NCBI GenBank assembly: GCA_902779845.1
Contig: CACZCZ010000011.1
Location: 1 to 64,000, forward strand
DNA length: 64,000 nucleotides
From: an uncultured Bacteroidales bacterium
Lineage (GTDB): Bacteria; Bacteroidota; Bacteroidia; Bacteroidales; Bacteroidaceae
Reading direction: 5' to 3'
Positions 26,591-38,300 of the stretch are shown piece after piece (positions within the stretch are counted from its first letter, which is position 1; each line of letters opens with the position of its first letter). Both the position numbers and the translations under genes were made by a program. Below the pieces are notes generated by a model. It was not told where the DNA came from. It searched no databases and saw only the letters and a list, made by a program, of their open reading frames with translations.

Positions 26591-29221
26591 TTATGCCAAG
26601 GCCAGCTCGATGAACTTGTCGATGGCGGCGCTGAGGCCGTCGGGGTTCTTGCCGCCGGCCGTAGCGAAGTGGGGCTGTCCGCCACCGCCGCCTTGCATCA
26701 GCTTGGCAGCCTCGCGGATGGCCTTGCCCACGTTGACGCCGTTCTCCTTGACGAGCTGGTCGCTGGCGGCGCAGGTCAGCAGCGGTTTGCCGTCGTTGAC
26801 AGAGCCGATGACCACGAGGGCGTTCTCCACCTCGGCGCGCAGCTGGAAGGCGATGTCCTTCACGGCCTCGGCAGGCAGGATGGTCTTGCCGCTGATGACA
26901 CACACGCCGTCTTTCTCCTTGGCGGTGCGCAGCAGCTCGGCCTTGTAGGCCTGTGCTTTCTCGTGGATGAACTCCTCGGCCTGCTTCTTCATGCCGGCGT
27001 TCTCGTTGATGAGGCGTTCGATGGCACCCTTCAAGTCGGGCACACCGTTGAACATCTGGCGCAGGGATTCCATCGTGTCCTGCAGCTGGTAGAGGGCCTC
27101 CTCCACCTTCTGACCTGTGACAGCCTCGATACGGCGGATGCCGGCAGCGACGCTGCTCTCACCCACAATCTTGAACATCCCGATCTGACCCGTAGCCTTC
27201 ACGTGGCAGCCGCCGCAGAACTCCACGCTCTGCCCGAACTGCACCACGCGCACGTGGTCGCCGTATTTCTCGCCGAAGAGGGCGATGGCGCCGAGCTCCT
27301 TGGCCTTCTCGATGGGGACGTTGCGGTGGTCCTGCAGGGCGATGTTCTCGCGGATGCGGGCATTGACGATGCGCTCCACCTGGCGCAGCTCCTCGGCTGT
27401 CACCTTCTGGAAGTGGCTGAAGTCGAAGCGCAGGCCTTCGGGCGACACGAGCGAGCCTTTCTGCTCTACATGTGTGCCAAGCACCTCGCGCAGGGCCTGA
27501 TCCAGCAGGTGCGTGGCGCTGTGGTTGGCCTCGCTGGCGTGACGCTTGTCAGTATCCACGCAAGCCATGAAGTTGGCTTCGGGGTGTTCGGGCAGCTTCT
27601 TGGCGATGTGCACGGTGAGGCCGTTCTCGCTCTTCGTGTCGATGATGTCGATGGTCTCGAACTCGCTGACGATGACGCCCTGGTCGCCCACCTGTCCGCC
27701 CATCTCGGCATAGAAAGGTGTCTTGTCCAGCACAATCTGGTAATAGGTCTGCTTCTTCTGCACGACGCGGCGGTAGCGCAGGATGCGGCATTCGTATTCA
27801 GTGTAGTCCCAGCCCACGAACTCACTCTCGGCTGGAGAACCGCCGAGCACATCCTGCCAGTCGTCGGTCTCCACGGCGGCGGCATTGCGTGCGCGCTCCT
27901 TCTGCTTCTGCATCTCGGTGTTGAAGCCGGCTTCATCCACGGTGAGGTTGTTCTCGCGGCAGATGAGCTCCGTGAGGTCGAGGGGGAAACCGTAGGTGTC
28001 GAAGAGCGTGAAGGCTTCGGTGCCGCTGATCTCGCTCTTGCCGGCGGCCTTCGTGTCGCCCATCACCTTGTCGAGGAGCTTGATGCCCGTCTCCAGCGTG
28101 CGCAGGAAGCTCTCTTCCTCCTCCTTCATCACCTTGTCGATGAGCTCGCGCTGAGCTACCAGTTCGGGGTAGGCCTCGCCCATCTGCTCGGTGAGCGTGG
28201 GCAGCAGCAGGTGCATGAACGGACGCTTCTGACCCAGGAAGGTGTAGGCGTAGCGCACAGCACGGCGCAGGATGCGACGGATGACATAGCCCGCCTTGGC
28301 GTTGGAGGGCAGCTGACCGTCGGCGATGGAGAAGGCCACGGCACGGATGTGGTCGGCGATGACGCGCATGGCAACATCCACGTCCTCGCTCTTGCCGTAC
28401 TGCTTGCCGGAGAGCTGTTCGATGGCCTTGATGGTGGGCTGGAAGACATCGGTGTCGTAGTTGGAGTGCTTTCCCTGCAGGGCGCGCACCAGACGCTCGA
28501 AGCCCATGCCGGTGTCGATGACATTCATGCCCAGGGGCACGAGCTTGCCGTCGGCCTTGCGCTCGAACTGCATGAACACGATGTTCCATATCTCAATGAC
28601 TTGCGGGTCGTCCTTGTTGACGAGCTCGCGGCCGGGCACCTTGGCTTTCTCCTCGGGTGTGCGGCTGTCGAGATGAATCTCGGAGCAGGGACCGCAGGGG
28701 CCCGTGTCGCCCATCTCCCAGAAGTTATCGTGCTTGTTGCCGTTGATGATGTGGTCGGCGGGCACGTGCTTCGCCCAGAAGCCGGCGGCCTCGTCGTCGC
28801 GGGGGATATTCTCCTCGGGCGAGCCCTCGAAGACGGTGACATAGAGGTCTTTGGGGTCGAGGCCGATGACATCTACCAGGTACTCCCATGCCATGTCGAT
28901 GGCGCCCTCCTTGAAGTAGTCGCCGAACGACCAGTTGCCGAGCATCTCGAACATCGTGTGGTGGTACGTGTCGTGTCCCACCTCTTCCAGGTCGTTGTGC
29001 TTACCGCTCACGCGCAGACATTTCTGCGAGTCGGCGCGGCGGCGCGGTTCGGGGTCTTTGGTGCCGAGGATGATGTCCTTCCACTGGTTCATACCAGCGT
29101 TGGTGAACATAAGTGTGGGGTCGTCCTTGACGACCATGGGGGCTGAGGGCACGATGGTGTGGCCCTTTTGTGCGAAGAACTGCTTGAAGCTCTCGCGGAT
29201 TTCGTTGGCTGTGCGAAGCAT
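26591..29221 (-). CDS. alaS: alanine--tRNA ligase
   Basis: 876 residues, normal length. Class II motif region [20 protein letters not shown] and [16 protein letters not shown] at the N-terminus. The editing domain has [15 protein letters not shown] and [14 protein letters not shown] as zinc-binding motifs. A C-terminal oligomerisation/C-Ala domain is present ([14 protein letters not shown]). It charges tRNA-Ala and clears Ser/Gly mischarging. A -7 box lies at 29266-29273, behind a leader made of TTTACGAT-type repeats. Confidence 0.97.
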   Translation of the reverse strand: MLRTANEIRESFKQFFAQKGHTIVPSAPMVVKDDPTLMFTNAGMNQWKDIILGTKDPEPRRRADSQKCLRVSGKHNDLEEVGHDTYHHTMFEMLGNWSFGDYFKEGAIDMAWEYLVDVIGLDPKDLYVTVFEGSPEENIPRDDEAAGFWAKHVPADHIINGNKHDNFWEMGDTGPCGPCSEIHLDSRTPEEKAKVPGRELVNKDDPQVIEIWNIVFMQFERKADGKLVPLGMNVIDTGMGFERLVRALQGKHSNYDTDVFQPTIKAIEQLSGKQYGKSEDVDVAMRVIADHIRAVAFSIADGQLPSNAKAGYVIRRILRRAVRYAYTFLGQKRPFMHLLLPTLTEQMGEAYPELVAQRELIDKVMKEEEESFLRTLETGIKLLDKVMGDTKAAGKSEISGTEAFTLFDTYGFPLDLTELICRENNLTVDEAGFNTEMQKQKERARNAAAVETDDWQDVLGGSPAESEFVGWDYTEYECRILRYRRVVQKKQTYYQIVLDKTPFYAEMGGQVGDQGVIVSEFETIDIIDTKSENGLTVHIAKKLPEHPEANFMACVDTDKRHASEANHSATHLLDQALREVLGTHVEQKGSLVSPEGLRFDFSHFQKVTAEELRQVERIVNARIRENIALQDHRNVPIEKAKELGAIALFGEKYGDHVRVVQFGQSVEFCGGCHVKATGQIGMFKIVGESSVAAGIRRIEAVTGQKVEEALYQLQDTMESLRQMFNGVPDLKGAIERLINENAGMKKQAEEFIHEKAQAYKAELLRTAKEKDGVCVISGKTILPAEAVKDIAFQLRAEVENALVVIGSVNDGKPLLTCAASDQLVKENGVNVGKAIREAAKLMQGGGGGQPHFATAGGKNPDGLSAAIDKFIELALA

Positions 29222-29265
29222 CTATGAATTTACGATTTTACGATTTACAATTTACAATTTGGCCG

Positions 29266-29273
29266 CAAAGGTA
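29266..29273 (-). promoter_or_regulatory. -7 box of alaS
   Basis: The reverse complement reads TACCTTTGCGGCC, 45 nt before the alaS ATG. Confidence 0.7.
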
Positions 29274-29320
29274 CGAAAAAAAGTTTACGTGACTGTCTAT
29301 TCTTCTTATTTTTTCGGTTC

Positions 29321-32300
29321 CTATTTGTCTTTTTTGAGAGAAAAGGCGGTCGTGGAGTCGTCGCGTCTGACTGTTATCTTTTTTCCACGATGGATATAGA
29401 CGCCAGGCTGCGTAGGCTTGTGCATCAGCTTAATGCCTTGCAGCGTCCACCAGTCATCACAGTCCTCATCATTGTCAATGGCCAGTCCTCCGACACCAAC
29501 AGAGGGATTGAGGAGGTCGATGACATAGGGTTCCCACGATGTGCCGATGTTGGCATCGCTGACGAACTGCTGCGTGTCATCGATGTCGATGACCTCTCCG
29601 TCGATGTATGTGCGCAGTATGATGGGCTGGCCGGCTCCCTCTCCTGCGATGACGAGGTAGTAGAGGCCGTTGCTGTTGGCGCGTGTAGCACCTCGGCACT
29701 CATCACCCACGAAGGCGGCCACCTCGGCGGTGTCAACCACGGCGGCGCCCTCCTTCAGCTGGATGGCCATCGTCATATTATTGGGATAGAGGTATTTATC
29801 GACAGGAGTAAAGATCTGCAGCGCTTCGGGAGCGCGACGGGGAGCAGCCTTGCGTGTCGATGCCGACGGGGCATCGGGATATACGAACGACTTCGCCGTG
29901 GCGTCGGTGCTGTAGTACATGTAGCCATGACCGCCCTCCAGGGCTTGCAGGCTGCCCTCCCAGCCGTAGGGGCCGTAGATGGACATGCCCGTCTGCGACT
30001 TCACGATGTCGCCCTTCTGCGGGTTGGCAGCTGCCAGTGCCTCACCGACAGTCATGGTTGCCAGCGGTGTGTAGGCAATCCAGTTCCAGCCCTTGTTCAG
30101 CGTGACCGGCATATCCTTTCCTGGCAGCTGGGTGCCTGAGACGGCGATCTGTGCAGGCAGCTCGCCACTCCTTGGCAGCGGCTCCACTTTCAGCTTATAC
30201 ATCTCATTGACTCTCGGGACGAGCGTTCCATTCCACTGGGCGCCATTGTAATCGCTCCAAGTATCACGGTTCTTGATGAGCAGTTTCCAGTCGGCCAGGC
30301 TACTGAAGATAAGATCAAGGTATGAAGACTTCGGCTCCACGCCAAAGGCCATCCAGTTCCAGTTCTCATGGACAGGGATGAGCTGCTCCACATGGTTGCT
30401 CTTCGTCCAGATGGCGGGCTGGTCGAAGTTGCCTATCATCTGGTCTTGGCCGAAGACGATGCTGGCGGCTTTGCCGTCAACCGCTATCTGCGCATCGGTG
30501 TAGGCCACGCCCTTTGAGGCGTCCCAGATGCGGAAGCTCACCTCCTTGCCACGGTCGTATGCTTTGGCATCGATGCCATAGATGTTCAACTGGACGTAGG
30601 CAGCTCCGCGCACCTTATCGGGCGAAGCTACGCCTCGGCATTCATTGCCTATGAAGGCCGCCACCATGCTCTCGGCGTTCTCCATGAGGATGCCGTTGAT
30701 ATACACCTGTCCCACGATGCTCATGTGGTGGTCATACTTCGTCGGGTCAACAGCCCAGTCGGGCTTCTGTCCGCTCACCTTCATGACGATGCGCAGGGGC
30801 TCCAGCACTTCCTTGTTACCCTGTAAGCCGATGGTGATGTCGTAGTTGCCTACGGCCACTAACGGGTCAACACGGAAGCGCAGCGTCTTCGTCTTCATGG
30901 GACTCACGTCGTCGTTTCGTTCGCTATCGACCAGCGAGAGCCAATGCGGCATATTATATAAGGAATAGTACTCAATGGTGCCGCCCTTGTTCTCGATGTT
31001 CACGTCGAAGGTGTATTCATCGCCGTACTGCTTGATGATGTTCACCGAGTCCTTTGTCCACCTCAGTGTGTTCTGCTGCACGTAGGCCGTCCACTTGATA
31101 GGCTCGGACGAATTGCCGTGCATGTCGCGGATGTCGGCCAGGGTAATGTTGAGTGTCGTTCCCTCGATGTCGCGCTGGCTGATGCCGGCGCCCGTCAGGT
31201 TGATGACCACCTTGCGTTCAGAAGCCACCGGCGAGGCAATGAGCAGCGTCTCATAGGGGGCATTCTTCAGGGGTGGTGCTTGCTGTTCCTTGGAATAGGA
31301 GGAGAGGACGACCAACTGTGGCAGAGAATCGCTAGGTGAGGAAAGGGGTGCCATATTCTCCAGCGTAAACACCTTGCTGTTGAGGGTACTTCCTGGCTTC
31401 CTCTTCTCGAGAGGATAGTAGGCCACGAGTCCGCGTGAATACACATCTGCGGTGTCGATGCAGTTATACATGTTCGACAGCAAGCGGTTCTCGCTGAGCG
31501 CAGCCTTCCAGATGCGCACCTCGTCGATGCAGTCAATATTCTTGCCCAACTTCATCTTTGCGCCCTCCATGGGTGGAACGTCAGCCTCGGCAATGACTGC
31601 CGTGCGCTGTCCGTCGTAGTAGAAGCTGGCAGCCTGTCCACGCACCACGTTCAGTGCCAGGTGGTGCCATCCAGAGTATTCTTGAACCGAGGGGGACGAA
31701 TAGAGCTGCTTGGTGGCTTCGCCGTAGTCGAGCATCAGGTTATGTAATGCGTCGTAATAGAGACGCAGTCGGTCGCTCAACGTGGTTCCTGTCTCGAAGA
31801 CCGTCTGTTCACCCGTGCGTTCGGCATTGTTTTCCACCCAAAGTTCAATGGCGTAGCTTTCGCCTCGGCTGGTGTTGATTCTCGAGATGTCAGCCTCTGC
31901 TCCCTGCTCGTCACGCATGTATATCGTGTAGTTGGGATTGTCTATCTCCCAATAGTCGAACACCTCGAAGTCGTGGGTGTGGCGCATATCGGCGGCCACG
32001 GAGCCATGGCCTTCGTTCATAGGCCAGTAGTTCACCAGCCCATAGACGTAGTTGTCCTTCGCCTCATATTTAGCCGAAGCAGCATCATGCACGTCACGAT
32101 AGACGTTAAACAGACTCAGGTCGTGCATATAAGCCCATGAATCGCCCAGATAGAGGTGGTTGTCGTCAGTATAGACGATGGCCTGAGTGGCATCCGGATC
32201 CACCGTCTGGTCTTCGAACAGCATCTCCGAAGTGGTGTCATACTGGGTCAATGCCGAGAACGTCATATCTGCCGACTTATAACTCATGACCACATAGGCC

Positions 32301-35300
32301 CATGTCTTCTTGGGTATCGACTTTTTACTCACGAAAGTGGAACCGCCAATGGTAGCCACGATGTGGCCCTCGGCATCGACAGACAGCATAAATGGAGTGT
32401 TGCCCTTGCCTAACTGCAGCAGGGAGCCTTCAGACTCCCATTTGAACCAGAAGTCTATCGAGAAATCGCCATTGAGGAAGATGGGGTTCACCGTGCGCTG
32501 GTCTTCTGTCCAGAGCAGCTTGCTCACTTCGTGGTTGACGGACTGATGATTCAGCTTCGCTGTGACAATGACGTTCTTGTCGCCCACATAGCCTGGCACG
32601 ATGTCCTCGTTGAACTCTACGCTCAGGTCCTCGCCGTAGTTCAGGATGCCGTCCGACGGCGTCGGCGTGGTAAGGGCACGGGGGCTGACGTTGTCCTTCA
32701 CCACCGTCACCTCCTCGCTATACACCGTTGCGGCATCATTGGGACTGGTGCCGTAGGGCGTTGTCGTGAAGGCACGGAAGGTGTAGGTGCCTTGAGGGAA
32801 GAAGTTGTCGTTAGACATGTCGAAGTCGTAGCGAATGACACCGGCATCGGGCAGCATGGTGTAGCTGCTGTTGATGGTGTCTTTCGGATTGGTGACATAG
32901 GTGTGGATGGTGTTCCACTGCGTGTTACCAGCATAACGGTACTGCACGCCTACGTATCTCAGGTTCTTGAACTGTCGGTTGAAATTCTCCAGTTTCAGCT
33001 TCAGCTGGCCCTTGTTTCGGCCCAGCACCTCCTGGTTGAGCACAGGCTCATCGACAGCGAGGTCAACGGGCGATGACGAGGGCATGAAGTGGGCATTCAG
33101 CGTCACCTCGTCGTAGATTTTCAGGGGTTGATGTTGCGAAGCGAAGCGCAGCTTGATGCCTTCATAGTCCAGAATGCTCTCGTCCGTCTGGTTGATGGTG
33201 ATAATCTTCTTGATGGTCTCACCTCGCGGCAGATAGACAGGACGTCCGTTCATGGGATAGCCATCCATGAAAATCTGCAAGCCCGCAGTATCGCTCTTCT
33301 CTACATAGAAAAGGTCGAAGCTGAATTCCTTCCCCTGATTGGCAGTGCCCAGATTGGTACAGGTCAGCACGAGATTCACCTTCTGTCCTGAGGGGATGTC
33401 GGTGACTGTGAGGTTCTTTCCCGGAGTTCCGTCGCCCAGACTGATTTGCAGGTTAGGCTGTTCCATCTGCACGGTGGCATTGCCTAGCGGAGTGCCAGGA
33501 TTGTACTGGTGTGTCACCTCTGCTCCTTCGTATGGGTTATAGGTCTGGCCGCCGTAGATGCTGAAGAAGTCTCCGTAGCCGTACTTATCAGACTCATATT
33601 TGTTGATGGAGAGGTCGGTATCTCGGTTCCCGTCCTCAACGTGATAGGTCCATTCGGTGATTTTGCCTTCGCTGTAGGTATAACTGTCATTATATTGTCT
33701 GCCATTCTCAGTATCAATAGTAAGTCCAAACCCAATTTTTGTAACATCCTTTTTATGAGCACCGCTCTGTATGGATCCTATGCCGCCCAGCTTCCAGTTG
33801 GTGAAATGAGAATGCTCATACTTCACGTCAAGCGAATCGGTCTTATCACTATATTCGTAGGTACTGCCGCCGTCAATGGAGAAATTCACATATTTCTTTT
33901 TGTTTTTCATGCACTCCAGCTTGTCCTTCTCGTTGTCAGCGATGACTGATTCCCACTGCTCAATCTGGTTGTTATACCAGATGACACTGTCTGTTTCCTC
34001 TTTGTCTATTTTCGATAAATCTTCAGGATGTATATAGCTGTAACCCGATATGCCGTAATTGGGATTATCGGGACTTAACCAAGTCAGATAAACCGAGTGG
34101 TCGCTGTTGTTCACATACGTCTGAGCATAGTTTGAGTCGGGTACCTGTGTGAGGAACCGGTTGCGCAGGTCTTTCCACTTGGGAATCATCACCTTCTCCA
34201 GCTCATACTGGCTGTATTTGAAAGATGTGGTCAGTTCAGACCCCACAGAGATGCAATCCTCTACGTCGAGCACCAACGGTCCGTCTTTCAATTTTTTGGT
34301 GATGCAGACATTGCGTGAGTTGCCAAAGAGCAGATTCGATGCTACTCCCACATAGACATCGCCGGCACTACCCACGTAGGGATAGGCACCGCCCGTTGAT
34401 ATGGTCTCCGTAAAGGAAGAATTGTAGGTATAGCCGTCTTTGTGGCCGACCTCCCATTCTGCATGAAAACCCTCTTTCGATACAACCTCAGCACTGCTGG
34501 AAGAAATAATCATGAGTCCAGCGCCTGAAACCACTTCGCCACCAAGGCCCCAGTATTGTTCAAAAACAAGTTTCTCATCACCATACGCTGCATCAACTGT
34601 AGCTTTCTGACGGACTTTATAATCTCCTGTTTTCAATGTCGTCCTTGATTTTGCACCTGGGGGATCGCGCAGCACGAAGTGGATGTGGTCGGGGCCTTTG
34701 GTGACGAAATTGTTACCTTCTGGCAGTCCGCCGAGGATTACGGCATCAAATTCGGCAGGCACATAGATACGGCCGTTACGATTCATCGTGACGGTGAAGT
34801 GGCGCGTATAAGGGCTTACAATGTTAGGTTGTCCAACCCTCCATCTGTATTCTACTTTACCGTCAGCTCCCAGCGTCACCTCGTCGTCTTTCATTTCATA
34901 GATCATGCCTGGCTGATACTCAGAGTCAGGATCCACTTGTTTATAGACCACCGACTGCTTGCTGCTCATCTCGTTCTTGATGATAACGGACTGATTGGTC
35001 AAGGGGATGTCTTCTGTCAATATCTTCCCTCTCTTGCTGCCGTCGTAGTTGACGTAGGATTCGTAAGCAGCAATTGTGAAGACGGTGGAGTCGCCCTTCT
35101 CGTAGATAGGATAGCCGAACCGGTAGGTGATGCTGCCGTCCTCCTCTTGTGTCCAGATGTCATCGATGTCAATCGTTTCCGTCAGGAGGCTGTTGGAGAT
35201 TTCATAGTCAGCCAAATAAGAGTGGCCGAAGGCACCCTCGGGATTGGCCGTCTCCTGTACCTTCACCTGTGGAGCAGCAAAATGGGAACGGATGAACTTG

Positions 35301-38300
35301 GTATTGTATGTATAGTATTTCCACTGACTGTCCCCTCCGGGAAGCTCCACCTTCAACGAGTCCTTAAGCTCGCGTGAGGGGCTGGATAAGTCCAGGTCGG
35401 GCAGGGAGAGGAACTCAATGTCGGGATTGCTGTCGATGGTGATACTCTTGGTGATGTATTTCAGCGGCGGCACCATGGCCGAGAACTCACCTGTCAGCGA
35501 GTCGGTGCGGATGTAGATATACTTTGCATCATAGCCGGTGCCTGTCCAGCTGCGGCTGGCAATGCTGGTGGTGTCGCTCTCCCACGTGCGGTTGGTGGTG
35601 GCAGAGGTAATGAGGTCGTCCTGACAGTTGAAGGAGAACGATTCGTTGTTCAGCTTCAGCGTGATGGTGGCCATGCCGATGTTGTTTGTCGAAGCGCCGA
35701 AGCCCACGGCCAGCGTGTCGCTCTTTTCACCGCCACCCACGCGACCCACGAGGTTGACAAGGGTGGAGTCGGTAAAGTTGTGCGTCACGGCACGGTCAAA
35801 GTTAAAGTAGCCGGCGGCGGGGAATCGTCCGCCGTCAACCATCTTGTGCCCCTCGAGCGAGGCCTCCACAAAGTGTTCTCCAATGGGGACGGAAACGAGG
35901 TAATGACCATTGGCATCGGTTTGGATGAGTTTACCCTCTTTCGACTGGACGATGCCATCGACACTTATCATTAAGCCTTCGGCGGGGATGTTGGTGCCGG
36001 CATAGTAAATGTAGCCCTCCATGGGGAAGGACGAGACGTCCTCGAAGTCGATGTTGTTGCCTGTCAGACTGGTGGGGCTGACGAACAGGGAGCGGTTGTT
36101 GGGCGAGAACTGATGGATGCCCAAATCGGGCACCACTTTATAGTTGGTACCGCCCTGTTGGAACGGAATGCCCCGGATGAGGTAGTCGCCTTCGTCATCG
36201 GTCTCACCGTAGAGTTTCAGCAGATCGGGCACAACGGCGCTTGGCAGGGCATTGGCCCCCACCACGGCATGGTTCAGCTGGTAGAGACCGTTCTTGCAGG
36301 CCACATCGAACATGTAGTCGCGCACATTGATTCCCTCGTCCATAGGCCAGTAGAGAATAAGACCTTTCTCTGTACCACCGAGGATGCGGGTGTAGTTCCG
36401 CTCTATCTCCTGACGGGTGAGGGCGCGTTCCCACAGACGGACATCATCGACGAAGCCCGAGAAAGCAGTTCCTATTTTGTGGTTGCTACCGCCGATGCTC
36501 AGCGTGTAGGGTTCGCCCTCCAAGGCGTCCCATACCTCCGATTGTGTTCTAAGCGTCATAGAGCGGAGTGTGTCATTGCCCACATAGAAAGTCCAGTTCG
36601 ATTTACCATCATAAACGACAGCCACATGCGAGAACTGGTCGGCGCTAAGTGTAAGATCCGACAATAAGGTTGTTGACGGAATGATGGGATGGGTCACATC
36701 GTTGACGTAGAGCTGGTAATTGATGCCGTCATCTGACTGGAGGGCAAGCTCTATGGAGTTGGTCAACTTCAGCAGACTTTGCAGGACGGCACCTTCGCTG
36801 CTTTGGGGCTTTACCCACAGTTGCAGCGTATGAGGATGCTGGCCAGTGAGGGCGCCTTTGATGGTCTCGGAGTTGCCTTTCCACGACAGACCTACACCCT
36901 CACCATCGATGAAGCGGGACAGGAACTGCGGGGTGTCGCTTGACTCGTCGGCTGACGACTTCACCAGATTTACCTGCACACCACTGACCGACGTTCCTGA
37001 ACCGTAGGCGATGTGACCTGATATGATTCCACGTGCTGACGAGAAGCCTGGGGCCGTCTTCTGGTCGGTCATCTGCATCACCTGCTCGTCGCATCGCAGC
37101 CCAAAGGCTTGCACCGTGTATTCATAATAGCTGCCGGCCATGACGCGGTCGTCAGTATATTCGTATTCCGATTTCGTGCCGCTGATGGTATTCGTGAGCA
37201 ACACCCAGTCTTCGTCATTCGTCGAACCGAGCGGACGACGCAAGACGCTGAACCAAGTATCGTCGCTGCCGCGCTGCTCAACCTTCCAGGTCACGACGAC
37301 ATGGTCGGGATGTACACCGGTGGTAGCAGTGACTTCCTTGATGTAGGTGCTGCCAGGCAGATTGGCTGATAGGGTGTCGGAGAAGAATTCCTGACCGTTG
37401 ACCTCAGTACGGATGCGATAGACATAGAAGTCACAGGGAGAGAGTGCGCCGCCCTCTTCGCCGTTGTCTTCGAATGTGGCTACAGAGTTTTTCTTTTCAA
37501 CGGGCAGTGTGGTGAGCGTCTTCCATGTGGTTTCGCCCAGCCTGCGCTTGTCGATGCGCCACTCGCAGCCGTTTTTCTGCACGCTGTACTCCCACGACAG
37601 CTTGATGCCGCTCTCGAAGGTGCGGTCCTGAGTCAGACGGATGGGCACATCGAGCAGCGTGGAAATGGTAGCCTCCTCATAGAGGTCGTTGCTGTTGTGC
37701 GGACCGGGGCGACGCGGGATTTGCGTCAGTTTCTCGGCATAAGCATCCACCAGGATATCAGGCAGGAACACCACGCGATAGACGTAGTCGTGACCGTAGT
37801 CCACGCCGTTGTCTGTCAGCTGGAGGTTGGAGCTGTTGCCCTTGATAGAGCCCACCAAATGATAGCCCTCGTCGAGGTCGGCCCCCTTGTCGTAGCGCAT
37901 CACATACCAGCGGCCGTCCAACTTACAGTCCACCGTCTTGGTCCGATAATCCTCCTCATCATAGTAGCTGGCGGAATTCCGCTTAGTCCACTTCACAAGG
38001 ACCTTCTGATTCCATTTGTCAAACTCGGTCGTCACCGTCTCAGGCCGGGTATAGGGGATGACATTAACAGGCGAGAGAGGTGCGTAATAAAGCATATCAT
38101 AGCCGATACAGTCTTTCAAGGTGAAGTAACAACGGGTGTTGGCTCGATAAAAGGATGTAAACGGATAAATGTCAGGCCAATAAGACTTCAGTGTTTCGTA
38201 CATCCAGGTCACATCTACTGAACTGGAAGTCGTCGTGACAGTCATAGGCCCATCCAGATCCCACAGTTTAATCTTATGCCAAGTTGCGTGAGAATTAGAA